From Bacillus sp. SD075 (lineage in GTDB: Bacteria > Bacillota > Bacilli > Bacillales > DSM-1321): a DNA stretch of 64,000 nt. The translations under genes and the position numbers were made by a program. Below, piece after piece: positions 8,731 through 18,571 of this stretch. Location: assembly GCF_017355165.1 (NCBI RefSeq), contig NZ_JADILK010000003.1, forward strand, positions 1-64,000. The letters run 5' to 3'. Position 1 is the first letter of the stretch; each line of letters opens with the position of its first letter. The notes under the pieces were generated by a model. The model ran no database searches. It was not told the DNA's origin and saw nothing but the letters and a program-made list of their open reading frames with translations.

Positions 8731-8767
8731 AAAAAAGCTGAAGCATCAAAAAGAGCTTCAGCTTTTT
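8731..8767 (-). terminator. Terminator after the PqqD-like gene
   Basis: Arms AGCTGAAGC and GCTTCAGCT (8736-8744, 8755-8763) are flanked on the left by A6, which reads as a T-run on the minus strand. It directly follows the PqqD-like stop. The right flank is T-rich as well. Confidence 0.85.
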
Positions 8768-8768
8768 C

Positions 8769-9134
8769 TCATTTTTTTTCTTCATCATCCCAAATGATCC
8801 AATCATGAACCTCGAGTATTTCCAGAAATTTCATCAACCGCGGTAAGACTGGTTCTGCTTCCTCACCAAAATGTTCACTCATCGCTTCTGAAATCTGATT
8901 TACACTGCTTTGGAACTCCATCTGTTTAATGGCATATGCCCCAAACTTATCAAGCTTGATTTTACGGACTGATGGTTGTTTAAAGAAACGAATTGTAATT
9001 CGTTCCACAAAATTGATCCTTTGAATGACTAAAAAAGTTGCTTCCGAAGATTCTTGTACCATAGTGACGCGTCTTTCCAAAAGGGGAACCATAGTCAACA
9101 AGTTCCTCTTTTTTGATTGGCGTTTACGAAGCAT
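8769..9134 (-). CDS. PqqD-like small protein paired with OPT transporter
   Basis: This 121-residue protein has a C-terminal region (about 30-115) resembling the PqqD winged-helix fold: TFLVIQRINFVERITIRFF, then LDKFGAYAIKQ, SSVNQISEAM and a C-terminal helical part ending in EVHDWIIWDDEE. PqqD domains bind precursor peptides in RiPP pathways. No radical-SAM enzyme or precursor is visible here; instead the gene's ATG overlaps the end of the OPT transporter by 11 bases, implying coupled translation. Internal starts near 9092 are possible because the first ATG has a weak ribosome site. The function is unknown; a peptide-binding accessory to the transporter is an inference. Confidence 0.65.
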   Translation of the reverse strand: MLRKRQSKKRNLLTMVPLLERRVTMVQESSEATFLVIQRINFVERITIRFFKQPSVRKIKLDKFGAYAIKQMEFQSSVNQISEAMSEHFGEEAEPVLPRLMKFLEILEVHDWIIWDDEEKK

Positions 9135-11025
9135 CTTCTTTTTTCCCTTTGCTGGATACGAACCATAGCAATCCAGCTAGTGCAAGGAATAGTAGGAAAG
9201 GTAGCATATCGCTGGCTAATTTAGCCGAAGCCGGAACTTGGACACCTGCTGCGATCAATATGGCAATAAGCACACCAATCAACGATTCACCCGCTATTAA
9301 ACCAGAGGCAAATAATACGCCTCTATCAACCCGTGCTTTAAGCGCTTCTTTTGTTTTCGAGAAGAACTCAACGAAGAATCGAATAAATCCACCGATCATG
9401 ATTGGGGCACTGGTATGAACCGGCAAGTAAATGCCGACTGCAACAACAAGTGAATTCAGACCGAAAAACTCTAATGTGATGGAAATAGCCGCACCGATAA
9501 AGATGAGAGTCCAAGGCAAATCTCCCCCAAGGACACCTTCAGCAAGTATTTTCATTAGTGCCGCTTTAGGTGCAGGTAGTTCTGCAGATCCCATCGTATA
9601 TGCGTTATCCATTAGAACCAGGATAAAACCAATGACAGAAGCGGACGCAACAACACCGATCATCATGGCAACTTGTTGTTTCCAAGGTGTTCCGCCGACG
9701 ATATACCCTGTTTTTAAATCTTGAGAAACATCTCCTGAAACCGCAAGTGCTGTACAAATGATCGCAGCGACAGTTAAAGCGGCTACCATTCCAGCCGTAC
9801 CAGTGAAACCAGTAGCTTTATAGACAATCGCTACAATTAATAGTGTAGCGATCGTCATTCCAGAAACAGGGGATGACGAACTTCCGACGATCCCAACAAC
9901 CCTCGAAGCCACTGTCACGAATAAAAATCCAAAAATCGCAATGGCAATCGCACCGATGATTCCCACATCTGTTATTGGTGTGAAAGCAATAATTAAAATA
10001 ACGATGGTCGTTCCCAACCAAACGTATTTAGCGGGTATGTCTTGTTCTGTACGGATCGAACCTGATTTTAGTTGTCCTTTATTGGCTTTTACGCCTTTAA
10101 GAGTATCAAAAACTGAACTGAAAAGTATTGGTAATGTTTTGATCAATGTGATCAATCCGCCAGTTGCAACGGCACCAGCTCCAATATAGCGTATATAATT
10201 ATCCCAAATTCCCCATGCATCCAATTCACCGATCGGTACATCAGAAGGGAAAATGGCTGTTCCATTGCTTCCGCCAAAAAAGCTAATGGCCGGTATTAGA
10301 ACGACCCAGGCTAATAATCCTCCACCTAGCATTTGTCCTGCAACACGCGGTCCAATAATATAACCTACACCCAAAAGGGAAGGAAAGGCATCAAGACCAA
10401 CCACTGCATTTTTAAAATTCGTAATTCCAGTTTCAACCTCTGTCTTGAAAAGCTTAAACCCATCACCAAGCCCTTTTACCACTCCGCCGATAACCAAACC
10501 GGCTCCGATTAGCTTGGCGCTTGTACCACCCTTTTCTCCTGACTTCAGGACCTCAGCACATGCCGTACCTTCTGGATAAGGTAATGTTTCATGTTCCCTT
10601 ACAATCAAAAGCTGGCGAAGGGGCACCATCATGAAGACCCCTAAAAATCCACCAGTTAATACAACGAAAATGATGAATGCTTGACTCACGTCCATGTCCC
10701 ACATGAATAATGCTGGAATGGTAAATACAGCACCGGCACCAATAGCCTCACCTGCCGTGGTCATCGTTTGCACAATATTGTTTTCTAATATGGAATCCCT
10801 GCGAAAAACCCCTCTTAAAATAGCCATTGAAATTACCGCTGCGGGTATTGAAGCAGAGACAGTTAAACCAATAAGTAGGCCTAAGTATGCGTTTGCCGCC
10901 CCGAATACGATTGCAAGAATGATCCCTAGAATGATTGCAGTTGCAGTTAATTCCGGTAGAGATTTAGATGCAGAGACGTACGGAACGAATTTACTCTCTT
11001 TTGAATTGTTCGACAATTTAGCCAC
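9124..11025 (-). CDS. OPT-family oligopeptide transporter
   Basis: This 633-residue polytopic protein (about 14-16 spans) belongs to the OPT/YSL superfamily, proton-coupled importers of oligopeptides or peptide-like metal chelates. Visible signatures include TATAIILGIILAIVFGAANAYLGL near the N-terminus (given here only as a region of 24 residues starting at about 26), PYPEGTACAEVLKSGE near residue 150, and VGGTPWKQQVAMMIG near 450. Length and layout fit bacterial members. It overlaps the PqqD-like gene by 11 bases, and the pair ends at the terminator 8731-8767. The upstream 300 bases separate it from the divergent cupin gene. Confidence 0.88.
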   Translation of the reverse strand: MAKLSNNSKESKFVPYVSASKSLPELTATAIILGIILAIVFGAANAYLGLLIGLTVSASIPAAVISMAILRGVFRRDSILENNIVQTMTTAGEAIGAGAVFTIPALFMWDMDVSQAFIIFVVLTGGFLGVFMMVPLRQLLIVREHETLPYPEGTACAEVLKSGEKGGTSAKLIGAGLVIGGVVKGLGDGFKLFKTEVETGITNFKNAVVGLDAFPSLLGVGYIIGPRVAGQMLGGGLLAWVVLIPAISFFGGSNGTAIFPSDVPIGELDAWGIWDNYIRYIGAGAVATGGLITLIKTLPILFSSVFDTLKGVKANKGQLKSGSIRTEQDIPAKYVWLGTTIVILIIAFTPITDVGIIGAIAIAIFGFLFVTVASRVVGIVGSSSSPVSGMTIATLLIVAIVYKATGFTGTAGMVAALTVAAIICTALAVSGDVSQDLKTGYIVGGTPWKQQVAMMIGVVASASVIGFILVLMDNAYTMGSAELPAPKAALMKILAEGVLGGDLPWTLIFIGAAISITLEFFGLNSLVVAVGIYLPVHTSAPIMIGGFIRFFVEFFSKTKEALKARVDRGVLFASGLIAGESLIGVLIAILIAAGVQVPASAKLASDMLPFLLFLALAGLLWFVSSKGKKEDAS

Positions 11026-11325
11026 TTCCTATGTTAAACTTTAAAATCATAGAGAACATTATATCACTGTAATTTAAAGTCACGCAATGGGAAAAATCTG
11101 CTTATTAAAAGTTTAATTACATCGAATGTTCAGATTAGTAGGTTAGTTTTAAAATATATAAAAATAATATTCACCTAATAACATGGCTTATACTTACACG
11201 AAATCCATGCATCTCATTCCATTCATTAGCTCCATAAGCAAATAACCCACTGGGTTATTGCACATTAAAATGAAATCTGACATATCCTGAAAAATCAAGT
11301 CTCACAAAAAAGGAATGATAAACTC
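11026..11325. other. Divergent intergenic region, OPT gene and cupin gene
   Basis: This 300-base AT-rich region must hold both promoters. The only clear element is the near-perfect palindrome AATAACCCACTGGGTTATT at 11241-11259 (9-base arms, 1-base centre), about 67 bases before the cupin start, which could be an operator. A CodY-like match near 11125 has four mismatches and was not accepted. Confidence 0.5.
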
Positions 11326-11979
11326 ATGGTCTCCTATATGGACTATACTTCACCATCAACACAATACTTTTTTGATGTTAATAAAAGCAATTTAATGAAA
11401 AAAGATAACCATAACTATATAAATGTATTAGGTATCAAACAATTGAACACACTCGAAAATGTTTCTTTATTAGATATTTACCTTAGTGTAAACAATGTCA
11501 TAGAACCGCATTATCACCAAAATGCTGCAGAGCTAGTGTATTGCATTTCTGGGGCGGCAACCGTTTCATTACTGAATCCTTTTACTAAGCAAATACAAAA
11601 TTATCCCATTACACCTGGCCAAGTAGCCAACGTTCCACAAGGTTGGTGGCATTATGAAGTGGCTACTACTGATAATACTCATCTGCTAGCCATTTTTAAT
11701 GCACCAACACCTGAGGTGATCCTGGGTTCGGATATCTTGAAATTGACACCTGCAAATATTATGGCACATACGTATTGCATGGATGAAAACCAATGGAAAG
11801 AAGCAATTGCACCGGTTCAACCCTCAACATTCATCGGTCCTCCAGCCAACTGCCATCGAGCGCCCGAAGAAGACATTCAGCAATATCAACAATATAATAA
11901 TCACTATGATAACCCGATGTATACTGCCCCGGCATACAACTATCACTTCCAGCCCAATCCCCCCTATTATTATTATTGA
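11326..11979 (+). CDS. Cupin protein with Tyr/Asn/Gln-rich C-terminal tail
   Basis: This 217-residue protein has one cupin barrel (about 45-150). The first motif is PHYHQNAAEL, giving metal ligands His62, His64 and Glu69; the second is GQVANVPQGWWHYEV, giving His109. The complete ligand set suggests a metal-bound, possibly enzymatic, cupin such as an oxalate-decarboxylase relative. The last 40 residues are rich in Tyr, Gln, Asn and Pro and end in four Tyr, resembling tails of spore-surface proteins; a coat role is only a suggestion. Transcription is opposite to the flanking genes, and a terminator follows at 12057. Confidence 0.75.
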   Translation: MVSYMDYTSPSTQYFFDVNKSNLMKKDNHNYINVLGIKQLNTLENVSLLDIYLSVNNVIEPHYHQNAAELVYCISGAATVSLLNPFTKQIQNYPITPGQVANVPQGWWHYEVATTDNTHLLAIFNAPTPEVILGSDILKLTPANIMAHTYCMDENQWKEAIAPVQPSTFIGPPANCHRAPEEDIQQYQQYNNHYDNPMYTAPAYNYHFQPNPPYYYY

Positions 11980-12056
11980 AGATAAGTATTGGGAACCCGT
12001 TTACCTCTTTTAAAGGCCTATACTCATAGTTGAAGCCTAAAATATCGGAAGCGAAA

Positions 12057-12096
12057 ATGGAGAACACTATTACATAAGGGTTCTCCATTTCTTTTA
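12057..12096 (+). terminator. Terminator after the cupin gene
   Basis: Arms ATGGAGAAC and GTTCTCCAT (12057-12065 and 12080-12088) are followed by TTCTTTTAATT. The position 80 bases past the cupin stop fits an intrinsic terminator. Confidence 0.75.
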
Positions 12097-12486
12097 ATTA
12101 GATGATCGGTTAAAAAGTCGAATTCATTACTTCGCTGCATCTTACATTATGGCGGTCACCTTACGGGGTTTATGGGAATTATAAAATCCATAACACGCTT
12201 GTAAACAATTATTATACAATATATATTCTATCGATCTTCTTCTTATAATATGAGAGATTCTCATAATGCCCCCACTATAGAAACAGATCATCCACTTCAA
12301 CTTTGCGGTCGGCTCAGAATATCTCTTATCTTTAAAGGAACCCAGCCATATCAAAGTGCTCAAAAACACTTTATCATAGGTAAAATGAAAAATTGTCCGT
12401 CTTCCCCATTAAAACCATACAATAAGAGAAGAAATAAAAATACATAAATACCTACACCTAAAATCAAATTTCATTTCATAAAATAA
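12097..12486. other. Non-coding gap, possibly a decayed ORF
   Basis: No supported gene lies here. On the minus strand a short frame reads LILGVGIYVFLFLLLLYG (one hydrophobic span), then stops near 12365. An overlapping frame continues as WLGSFKDKRYSEPTAKLKW. Together these could be remains of a small membrane protein, but I cannot name it. Confidence 0.3.
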
Positions 12487-12525
12487 CACTGGAGATCCCT
12501 TGTAAATTAAGGGTTCTCCAGTGTT
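12487..12525 (-). terminator. Terminator of the mutSL operon
   Basis: A long inverted repeat (ACACTGGAGA...TCTCCAGTGT, with TCCC/AGGG partly pairing inside) lies immediately after the mutL stop. The minus-strand tail is only moderately T-rich. Confidence 0.65.
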
Positions 12526-12530
12526 TATAA

Positions 12531-14471
12531 TTACATGATCCGCTTGAACATTTTCTCCATTTCATAAATGGAATAAGAGATGATGATAGGTCTTCCATGA
12601 GGGCATGTGAAGGGATCCGTTGTCCGCCTTAGTTCATCCAATAGTGCTTGGATTTCATCATTGCGCAAATGACGGTTTGCCTTTATGGAGGCTTTACAGC
12701 TCATCATGATGGCTGCTTCTTCGCGCAATTTTTTGATGTCTACCTTTTTCATCGATAGCAATTGTTCTATCATTTCTTCAAGGATTTCCTGTTCAATTCC
12801 TTTAGGGAACCATTGTGGATGCGATCGGACAATATAGGCATTATAGCCAAACTCCTCTAAATAGACGCCGACTTTTTCCAACTCATGCCGATATTCATTT
12901 ATCCGGATACATTGGTCCGTTGAAAATTCAAGGGTGATGGGAACCAGCATATCCTGTAGCTCTTTTTCAACACGACCGACCTTTTCTTTAAAATATTCGT
13001 ATTTGATCCGTTCCTGGGCAGCATGCTGGTCAATGATATACAAGCCTTTTTCGTTTTGGGCAAAAATATATGTTCCATGCATTTGCCCAATCGGATACAT
13101 TGGAGGAATGCGGCTATCCGGTTCATTCGCCTCGATTTCTTCCTCTTTTTCAACAGTGTAGGTTGTATACTTTTCAGCTGAATCGAAATATGCTTTGCTT
13201 TCATCATTTTGTAATACCGGTATATAGACATCTTCCATTTGCTGCTTTTCATTGCTATAGATTATTTCCTTTATTGGTTCAAGTTTGAAATCTTCACTTT
13301 GATTCACATTACTCTTTTGTTCCTGCTTTTCCCGAATCAAGGTATCCTTCAAGAGTGAAGCTTCTTTCTTGGCTTCTTCAAGGACCCGCTTGCCGCTTTC
13401 CACAACATGGTCCAATTCCAGCGTAGTTTGTTCACTTTTCACCTGTTCCGGCTTTGCTGTCGGTGTATATCCACTTGGTATTAGTGACATCTGTTTAAAC
13501 GCAGACTTAATCGTTTCCGATACAAGACTGTACAATTCCTGTTCCTTGCTGAGCCTTACTTCCATTTTGGATGGATGTACATTGACATCGACAAGAATCG
13601 GATCCATTTCAATATTCAACAAAGCAATTGGGAAACGCCCAATTGGAAGAAGTGTATGATACCCATCCAGGATGGCTTTCACGAGTGCATAGTTTTTTAT
13701 GAAGCGGCCGTTTATCATGGTTGAAATATAATTCCTTGAAGCCCGGGTGACCTCAGGCATAACGATATATCCGGATAATTTGAAGTCCAAGGAGCTTGCC
13801 TGAACCGGAATCATCTTTTTAGCAATATTCGTTCCATAAATTGCCGCTAGCACCTGCCTGACATCACCGTTACCATTCGTATGCAGAATACGCTTCTCGT
13901 TGTGAGATAGCCGGATAGAAACATCCGGATGCGAAAGTGCGAGCCTGTTAGCGACATCTGTAATATTTCCTAGTTCTGTATGAATGGTTTTCATATATTT
14001 CAACCTTGCAGGAGTATTGTAAAACAAGTCGGAAACGAGGATATCCGTTCCTTTACGGCTGGATGAAGCCTCGAGTTCCTTAACCATGCCGCCTTCAAGA
14101 AGGATACGCGTTCCTACACCTTCGCCAGTGCTGCTTTTCATTTCAAAACGGGAAACTGAAGCAATACTGGGCATTGCTTCACCCCGGAAGCCAAGTGTTC
14201 GAATTCGGAAAAGATCATTTTCATCTTTTATTTTACTTGTGGCGTGGCGTTTAAATGCCGCTTCTATGTCATCAGCCAAAATCCCATCGCCATTATCCAC
14301 GATCCGAATGGAACCAAGTCCAGCCTCCACCAATTCAATCTCTATAATGGTACTGTTTGCATCTATTGCATTTTCCACAAGTTCCTTAACGACTGAGGCT
14401 GGGCGTTCAACAACTTCGCCAGCTGCGATTTTATTAGATAAAGCCTCATCAAGCTGTATGATTTTCCCCAT
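12531..14471 (-). CDS. mutL: DNA mismatch repair endonuclease MutL
   Basis: This 646-residue protein has an N-terminal GHKL ATPase: [20 protein letters not shown] holds the catalytic Glu, followed by DNGDGI and GFRGEA. The C-terminal dimerisation/endonuclease domain has the metal motif [12 protein letters not shown] near residue 478, so this is the nicking type found in bacteria without MutH. The middle linker (about 340-440) is Lys/Glu-rich and variable, as usual. It follows mutS by 22 bases and shares its transcript. It acts with MutS and the beta clamp in mismatch repair. Confidence 0.97.
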   Translation of the reverse strand: MGKIIQLDEALSNKIAAGEVVERPASVVKELVENAIDANSTIIEIELVEAGLGSIRIVDNGDGILADDIEAAFKRHATSKIKDENDLFRIRTLGFRGEAMPSIASVSRFEMKSSTGEGVGTRILLEGGMVKELEASSSRKGTDILVSDLFYNTPARLKYMKTIHTELGNITDVANRLALSHPDVSIRLSHNEKRILHTNGNGDVRQVLAAIYGTNIAKKMIPVQASSLDFKLSGYIVMPEVTRASRNYISTMINGRFIKNYALVKAILDGYHTLLPIGRFPIALLNIEMDPILVDVNVHPSKMEVRLSKEQELYSLVSETIKSAFKQMSLIPSGYTPTAKPEQVKSEQTTLELDHVVESGKRVLEEAKKEASLLKDTLIREKQEQKSNVNQSEDFKLEPIKEIIYSNEKQQMEDVYIPVLQNDESKAYFDSAEKYTTYTVEKEEEIEANEPDSRIPPMYPIGQMHGTYIFAQNEKGLYIIDQHAAQERIKYEYFKEKVGRVEKELQDMLVPITLEFSTDQCIRINEYRHELEKVGVYLEEFGYNAYIVRSHPQWFPKGIEQEILEEMIEQLLSMKKVDIKKLREEAAIMMSCKASIKANRHLRNDEIQALLDELRRTTDPFTCPHGRPIIISYSIYEMEKMFKRIM

Positions 14472-14493
14472 TTTTATCGCCTCACTTTATTAC

Positions 14494-17121
14494 TCATTTA
14501 AGTTTCTTTTGTAATTTATAAAGGGTATTCATTGCCTCGAGCGGCGTCATTTCAAGGATATCCAGTGTTTTTATGTCATCCAGCACCTTTTTTTCCTTAG
14601 GCGAGGAATTTACTCTTCCTTTAGGGGACTCATCCCCAAAGAAGGAAAGCTGTGCCTCATTGACGGATGTTAACGGTGCGGCTTCGACAATAGGTGCTTT
14701 TACAGCAGCAGCCTGCTGTTCAGACATCGGCTTTGCCTGTCCATTTTCATTCTCTAGCTGCGCTAAAATAGCGGCCGCCCGATCTATTAACTGCTCCGGT
14801 AAATCTGCTAGCTTAGCCACATGAATTCCATAGCTTTTATCTGCTGGCCCTTCTTTAATTTTATGAAGGAAAACGACATTTCCATTTTGCTCAATGGCAC
14901 TGACATGTATATTATTCAATTTTGGCAGTTCCGCTGCCAATACAGTCAATTCGTGATAATGAGTCGAAAAGAGAGTCTTTGCCCCAATTTCCTCATGAAT
15001 ATATTCAATGATGGCCTGAGCAAGCGCCATCCCATCATAAGTGGATGTTCCCCGCCCTATTTCATCAAATAAAATCAAACTGTTTTCTGTCGCATTCATG
15101 ATGGCATTTCTTGCTTCTAGCATCTCGACCATGAATGTACTTTGACCGGAAATCAAATCATCTGCTGCGCCAATCCTGGTAAATACCTTATCAAAAATTG
15201 GCAATTCAGCTTTACTTGCAGATACGAAGCATCCAATTTGCGCTAGGATCGATGTTAGCGCAATTTGACGCATATACGTACTTTTACCCGACATATTTGG
15301 CCCTGTGATCAAGAGTAACTCCCGGTCTCCATCCATAAAGCAGTCATTGGGAACATATTCCTGTGATTGAAGGACTTTCTCGACAACTGGATGCCGGCCT
15401 TCCTTCAGTACGATTCTTCGATCATCGGAAAAGACTGGCTTCACATAATGGCGTTCTTCGCTAATCGTGGCAAAGCATTGCAGGACATCCAGTTCACTGA
15501 CGCCTTTCGCTAAATCCTGTAAGCGCGGAATATAGCTTTTGACCTCTTCACGAAGATTGAGGAATAAATCATACTCCAAACTGATGCTTTTTTCTTCTGC
15601 TTGTAAAATCAACGCTTCCTTCTCTTTCAATTCAGGTGTGATGTAACGTTCGGCATTCGTTAAAGTTTGCTTCCGTTCATAACGCCCTTCTTCAAGCAGA
15701 TGCAAATTGGCTCGTGTGACTTCAATGTAATAGCCAAATACACGATTATATCCGATTTTCAATGATTTGATCCCGGTGCGTTCCCTCTCTTCTCGTTCAA
15801 GCTGTGCAATCCAAGTTTTCCCGTTTCTGCTGGCATCCCTGTATGTATCCAGCTCCTTATGGAAACCGTCCTGAATGATATTCCCTTCCTTCACGGACAA
15901 TGGCGGGTTTTCTACAAGCGCCGTTTCAAGCAAATCCGTCACTTCTTCGCAAGGATCCAATTTATCGGCCAGAATTGAAATATCCTGATTGGAAGCCATT
16001 GACTTCACGATTTCACGAATGATCGGCACCTGTTGTAATGAACGTTTTAGTTGAATCAAGTCCCGAGCGTTTACATTCCCGAAGGCAACCCTTCCGGCAA
16101 GCCTCTCCAAGTCGTACACTTCCTTCAGGCGTTCGCGTAAGTCCTGCCGTTCGAAGTATTGATTTTTCAGGGTTTCAACAAGGATTTGTCTCCGTTCGAT
16201 CTGTTTTTTATTAATGAGCGGTCTATCAATCCATTGTTTCAGCAACCTTCCGCCCATGGCTGTTTTTGTTTCATCAAGCAGCCATAATAATGAACCTTTT
16301 TTACCTTTGGAACGAATGGTTTCAGTTAATTCCAAATTGCGTTTGCTATAATAATCAATTTTCATATATTGTGATGTTTCATATGCAAGCACAGGTTGTA
16401 AATGATCCAGGCTGCGTTTTTGGGTACGATATAGATAATTCAATAAACGCGAAGTGGTTGTTGCCAGTTTTTGGTCTTTTATCAGATGAAGCAATGCAGC
16501 GAATGACTCGCTTTGAACCAAATTACTCTCTAGTGATAGAGCGGCAGCTCCCCGTTCTTGCAGCTTTTTCTTCCATTCTTCATTGAAATCCTCGGCAATG
16601 ACCACTTCGCTCGCACCAAGGATGGCAAATTCATTCAGGACTTCCTCAAAACTCTCAATCAAAGTGACCTTATTTTCCCCTGTCGATAAATCATTATATC
16701 CAAAGCCAAACTGACCATCCGTGAAATAAGTGACGGTGGCAATATAATTATTTTCCTTTTCACGAAGGCCCTTACTATCCATCTTCGTTCCTGGAGTAAT
16801 CAGCTGGACAACTTCCCTGCGTACCACTCCTTTGGCTTGCTTCGGATCTTCGGTTTGCTCACAAATAGCTACTTTAAAACCTTTTTCTATCAATATATCA
16901 ATATAATTAGCTGCCGAGTGATACGGAATGCCGCACATCGGAATTCGCTCTTCACTACCGCCTTCTCGGCTCGTTAATGTAATTTCGAGCTCTTGTGATG
17001 CATTCAGTGCATCGTCAAAAAACATTTCATAAAAATCGCCTAAACGAAAAAATAAAAAGGCATCCTGATACTCTGCCTTAATTTTTAAATATTGCTGTAT
17101 CATCGGAGTATATCCAGCCAT
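14494..17121 (-). CDS. mutS: DNA mismatch recognition ATPase MutS
   Basis: This 875-residue protein contains the mismatch-sensing Phe-x-Glu in GDFYEMF (Phe30, Glu32). It has connector, lever and clamp domains, and a C-terminal ABC ATPase with Walker [10 protein letters not shown] near residue 610 and Walker [17 protein letters not shown]. Near the C-terminus, QLSFF is a likely beta-clamp-binding motif. It is the first gene of the mutSL operon and lies downstream of cotE as in B. subtilis. The stretch 17122-17348 carries the promoter region; no specific element was recognised. Confidence 0.97.
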   Translation of the reverse strand: MAGYTPMIQQYLKIKAEYQDAFLFFRLGDFYEMFFDDALNASQELEITLTSREGGSEERIPMCGIPYHSAANYIDILIEKGFKVAICEQTEDPKQAKGVVRREVVQLITPGTKMDSKGLREKENNYIATVTYFTDGQFGFGYNDLSTGENKVTLIESFEEVLNEFAILGASEVVIAEDFNEEWKKKLQERGAAALSLESNLVQSESFAALLHLIKDQKLATTTSRLLNYLYRTQKRSLDHLQPVLAYETSQYMKIDYYSKRNLELTETIRSKGKKGSLLWLLDETKTAMGGRLLKQWIDRPLINKKQIERRQILVETLKNQYFERQDLRERLKEVYDLERLAGRVAFGNVNARDLIQLKRSLQQVPIIREIVKSMASNQDISILADKLDPCEEVTDLLETALVENPPLSVKEGNIIQDGFHKELDTYRDASRNGKTWIAQLEREERERTGIKSLKIGYNRVFGYYIEVTRANLHLLEEGRYERKQTLTNAERYITPELKEKEALILQAEEKSISLEYDLFLNLREEVKSYIPRLQDLAKGVSELDVLQCFATISEERHYVKPVFSDDRRIVLKEGRHPVVEKVLQSQEYVPNDCFMDGDRELLLITGPNMSGKSTYMRQIALTSILAQIGCFVSASKAELPIFDKVFTRIGAADDLISGQSTFMVEMLEARNAIMNATENSLILFDEIGRGTSTYDGMALAQAIIEYIHEEIGAKTLFSTHYHELTVLAAELPKLNNIHVSAIEQNGNVVFLHKIKEGPADKSYGIHVAKLADLPEQLIDRAAAILAQLENENGQAKPMSEQQAAAVKAPIVEAAPLTSVNEAQLSFFGDESPKGRVNSSPKEKKVLDDIKTLDILEMTPLEAMNTLYKLQKKLK

Positions 17122-17348
17122 TCCTTCAAAACCTTTCCAAACTAAAATCTATTACACATTTATGTCTTTCATTATAACATACGGGAAAGCAACATGGCCT
17201 GTATTCGAAATTGCATGGTAAATCAATCATTCTTTAAATTGTGAGCAATCTGTATCTGAAAAGCCATACGCACGGAGATAGTAACAGTACATTCCTATTT
17301 TTTTCCATTGCCATCTGTAAGGGACTTGTCCCGCTTCAAATTAAATAA

Positions 17349-17376
17349 AACCGGATGAAGGGAATGTCATCCGGTA
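17349..17376 (-). terminator. Terminator after cotE
   Basis: Arms ACCGGATGA and TCATCCGGT (17350-17358, 17367-17375) are followed on the minus strand by TTTATTTAA, just past the cotE stop. Confidence 0.85.
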
Positions 17377-17390
17377 TTAATTTCTATATC

Positions 17391-17930
17391 CTATTCGTCT
17401 TCGAATTCATCAAGGAAATCCGGATCTAAATCTTCGAAATCCTCATCATCGAAATCAGAGCCCCAGTCATCCTCACAGCGGCCATCTGGACTTACAGCGA
17501 CACAAATTTTCGTTTCGCCGACGACTTCCACAAAGAATTCCCTTTCCACATGGACAATGATTTTTTGTCCACATGGGGAGATGCAAGCTTCTAAACAATT
17601 CGGCTGTTGGACAGCTTTTGCAACGATTTCATGGTCATCAAGACAATCGGGATCACGGTATTTCAGCGAAATAACGTCGGTATATTGCACCTTTTCAGTT
17701 ACAACTTCCGTCTTCGAATTATGGTTATAAGAATACCAGACGTTGATTTCGTAGCTGCCGTGAATTTCTACCTTTTTGCCGACTTTCTTTGCATCGTATT
17801 TATGGTTGATGATCCAACAACCTAGAATGCTAGAAGGATGATGAGCCGGGCAAATGGTGTGAGAGGACTTTGTGAATTTACGTCCTTTTGCCACCACCGC
17901 TTTAGTAATTATCTCTCTATATTGTGACAT
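17391..17930 (-). CDS. cotE: Outer spore coat morphogenetic protein CotE
   Basis: This 179-residue CotE starts [21 protein letters not shown], as in the family. CotE self-assembles in the mother cell and anchors the outer coat layer. It has a structured core (1-145) and a strongly acidic tail of about 25 residues ([19 protein letters not shown] and on), which is typical. It is a single-gene unit between ricA and mutS with its own terminator. A sigma-K-like promoter candidate lies upstream (separate entry). Confidence 0.96.
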   Translation of the reverse strand: MSQYREIITKAVVAKGRKFTKSSHTICPAHHPSSILGCWIINHKYDAKKVGKKVEIHGSYEINVWYSYNHNSKTEVVTEKVQYTDVISLKYRDPDCLDDHEIVAKAVQQPNCLEACISPCGQKIIVHVEREFFVEVVGETKICVAVSPDGRCEDDWGSDFDDEDFEDLDPDFLDEFEDE

Positions 17931-17960
17931 GCTAGCGAACCCTCCTCATACAGTTTCCAT

Positions 17961-17990
17961 TCATCCTATGCGTGGTAAAAGTCTATTGTG
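17961..17990 (-). promoter_or_regulatory. Possible sigma-K-type promoter of cotE
   Basis: On the minus strand an AC dinucleotide is followed after 17 bases by CATAGGATGA, close to the sigma-K consensus (AC, 16-17 bases, CATAnnnTA). It lies about 30-60 bases before the cotE start. The known B. subtilis cotE has sporulation promoters; this particular match is imperfect. Confidence 0.35.
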
Positions 17991-18106
17991 CGTAGAATTT
18001 TAATTGTTTGAAAACTGCTGTAATGTTTTAAACCTAGGTTATTTTATGCGCATGTTTTGGGATATGTGTCACGAATGGGCACTGTATAAGGATTTCCGCA
18101 TATTAA

Positions 18107-18140
18107 AAAGCCCTTCTGAAATCAGAAGGGCTTTTTAATA
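18107..18140 (-). terminator. Terminator of the miaB-ricA unit
   Basis: A perfect stem (AAAAGCCCTTCTGA / TCAGAAGGGCTTTT) with a short loop is followed by T-rich sequence on both strands. It directly follows the ricA stop. Confidence 0.9.
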
Positions 18141-18141
18141 T

Positions 18142-18570
18142 TCATGAACAGCTTCCGCCGCCTGCTTGTACCTGTGAACCTGTTTCACCGCGAAGGACGT
18201 CTCCCTCGGTCGATTCAATAATCAGGTCCGTCACCTTATTCGATACCTGTGATGAGACCATTTGTAAAAGATCATTTACATCCACTTGGGATTGTTTGAA
18301 TTCTTGCACGATCGGAAGTTCATCCAATTGTTTTTCCAGTGAATCAATTTTGGCCTGAACTTGGCTGTATGCTTTCTCTTTGCCGTAATGCTGGAAGTTT
18401 ACAGCCTGTTTTTGCAAGCTCTTGATGCTGGCGATCATTTCACGGATCTTTTGGTTTTCATTGATGTGAGCTTCTGCCCGCTTAAAGAAATCTACTTCTT
18501 CCGTGCTGGCGATCATTTCAGCAAGCTCAGCCGCTTTGTTCAGAATGTCATCTTTAGTATATTTAGTCAT
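18142..18570 (-). CDS. ricA: RicA (YmcA), RNA-processing/sporulation regulator subunit
   Basis: This 142-residue, mainly helical YlbF/YmcA-family protein starts MTKYTKDDILNKAAELAEMI. In B. subtilis RicA forms a complex with RicF and RicT that partners RNase Y and influences Spo0A phosphorylation, biofilm and competence. The ATG at 18570 has a GAGGTGG ribosome site that overlaps the end of miaB; the longer frame to 18615 lies inside miaB and is not preferred. The C-terminus ends GGGSCS, a Cys position consistent with the iron-sulfur ligands described for this complex. Confidence 0.93.
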   Translation of the reverse strand: MTKYTKDDILNKAAELAEMIASTEEVDFFKRAEAHINENQKIREMIASIKSLQKQAVNFQHYGKEKAYSQVQAKIDSLEKQLDELPIVQEFKQSQVDVNDLLQMVSSQVSNKVTDLIIESTEGDVLRGETGSQVQAGGGSCS

Positions 18571-18571
18571 A

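Noticed and set aside
11120-11140. CodY-like sequence upstream of the OPT transporter
   Set aside because: Four mismatches to the motif, within chance for AT-rich DNA.
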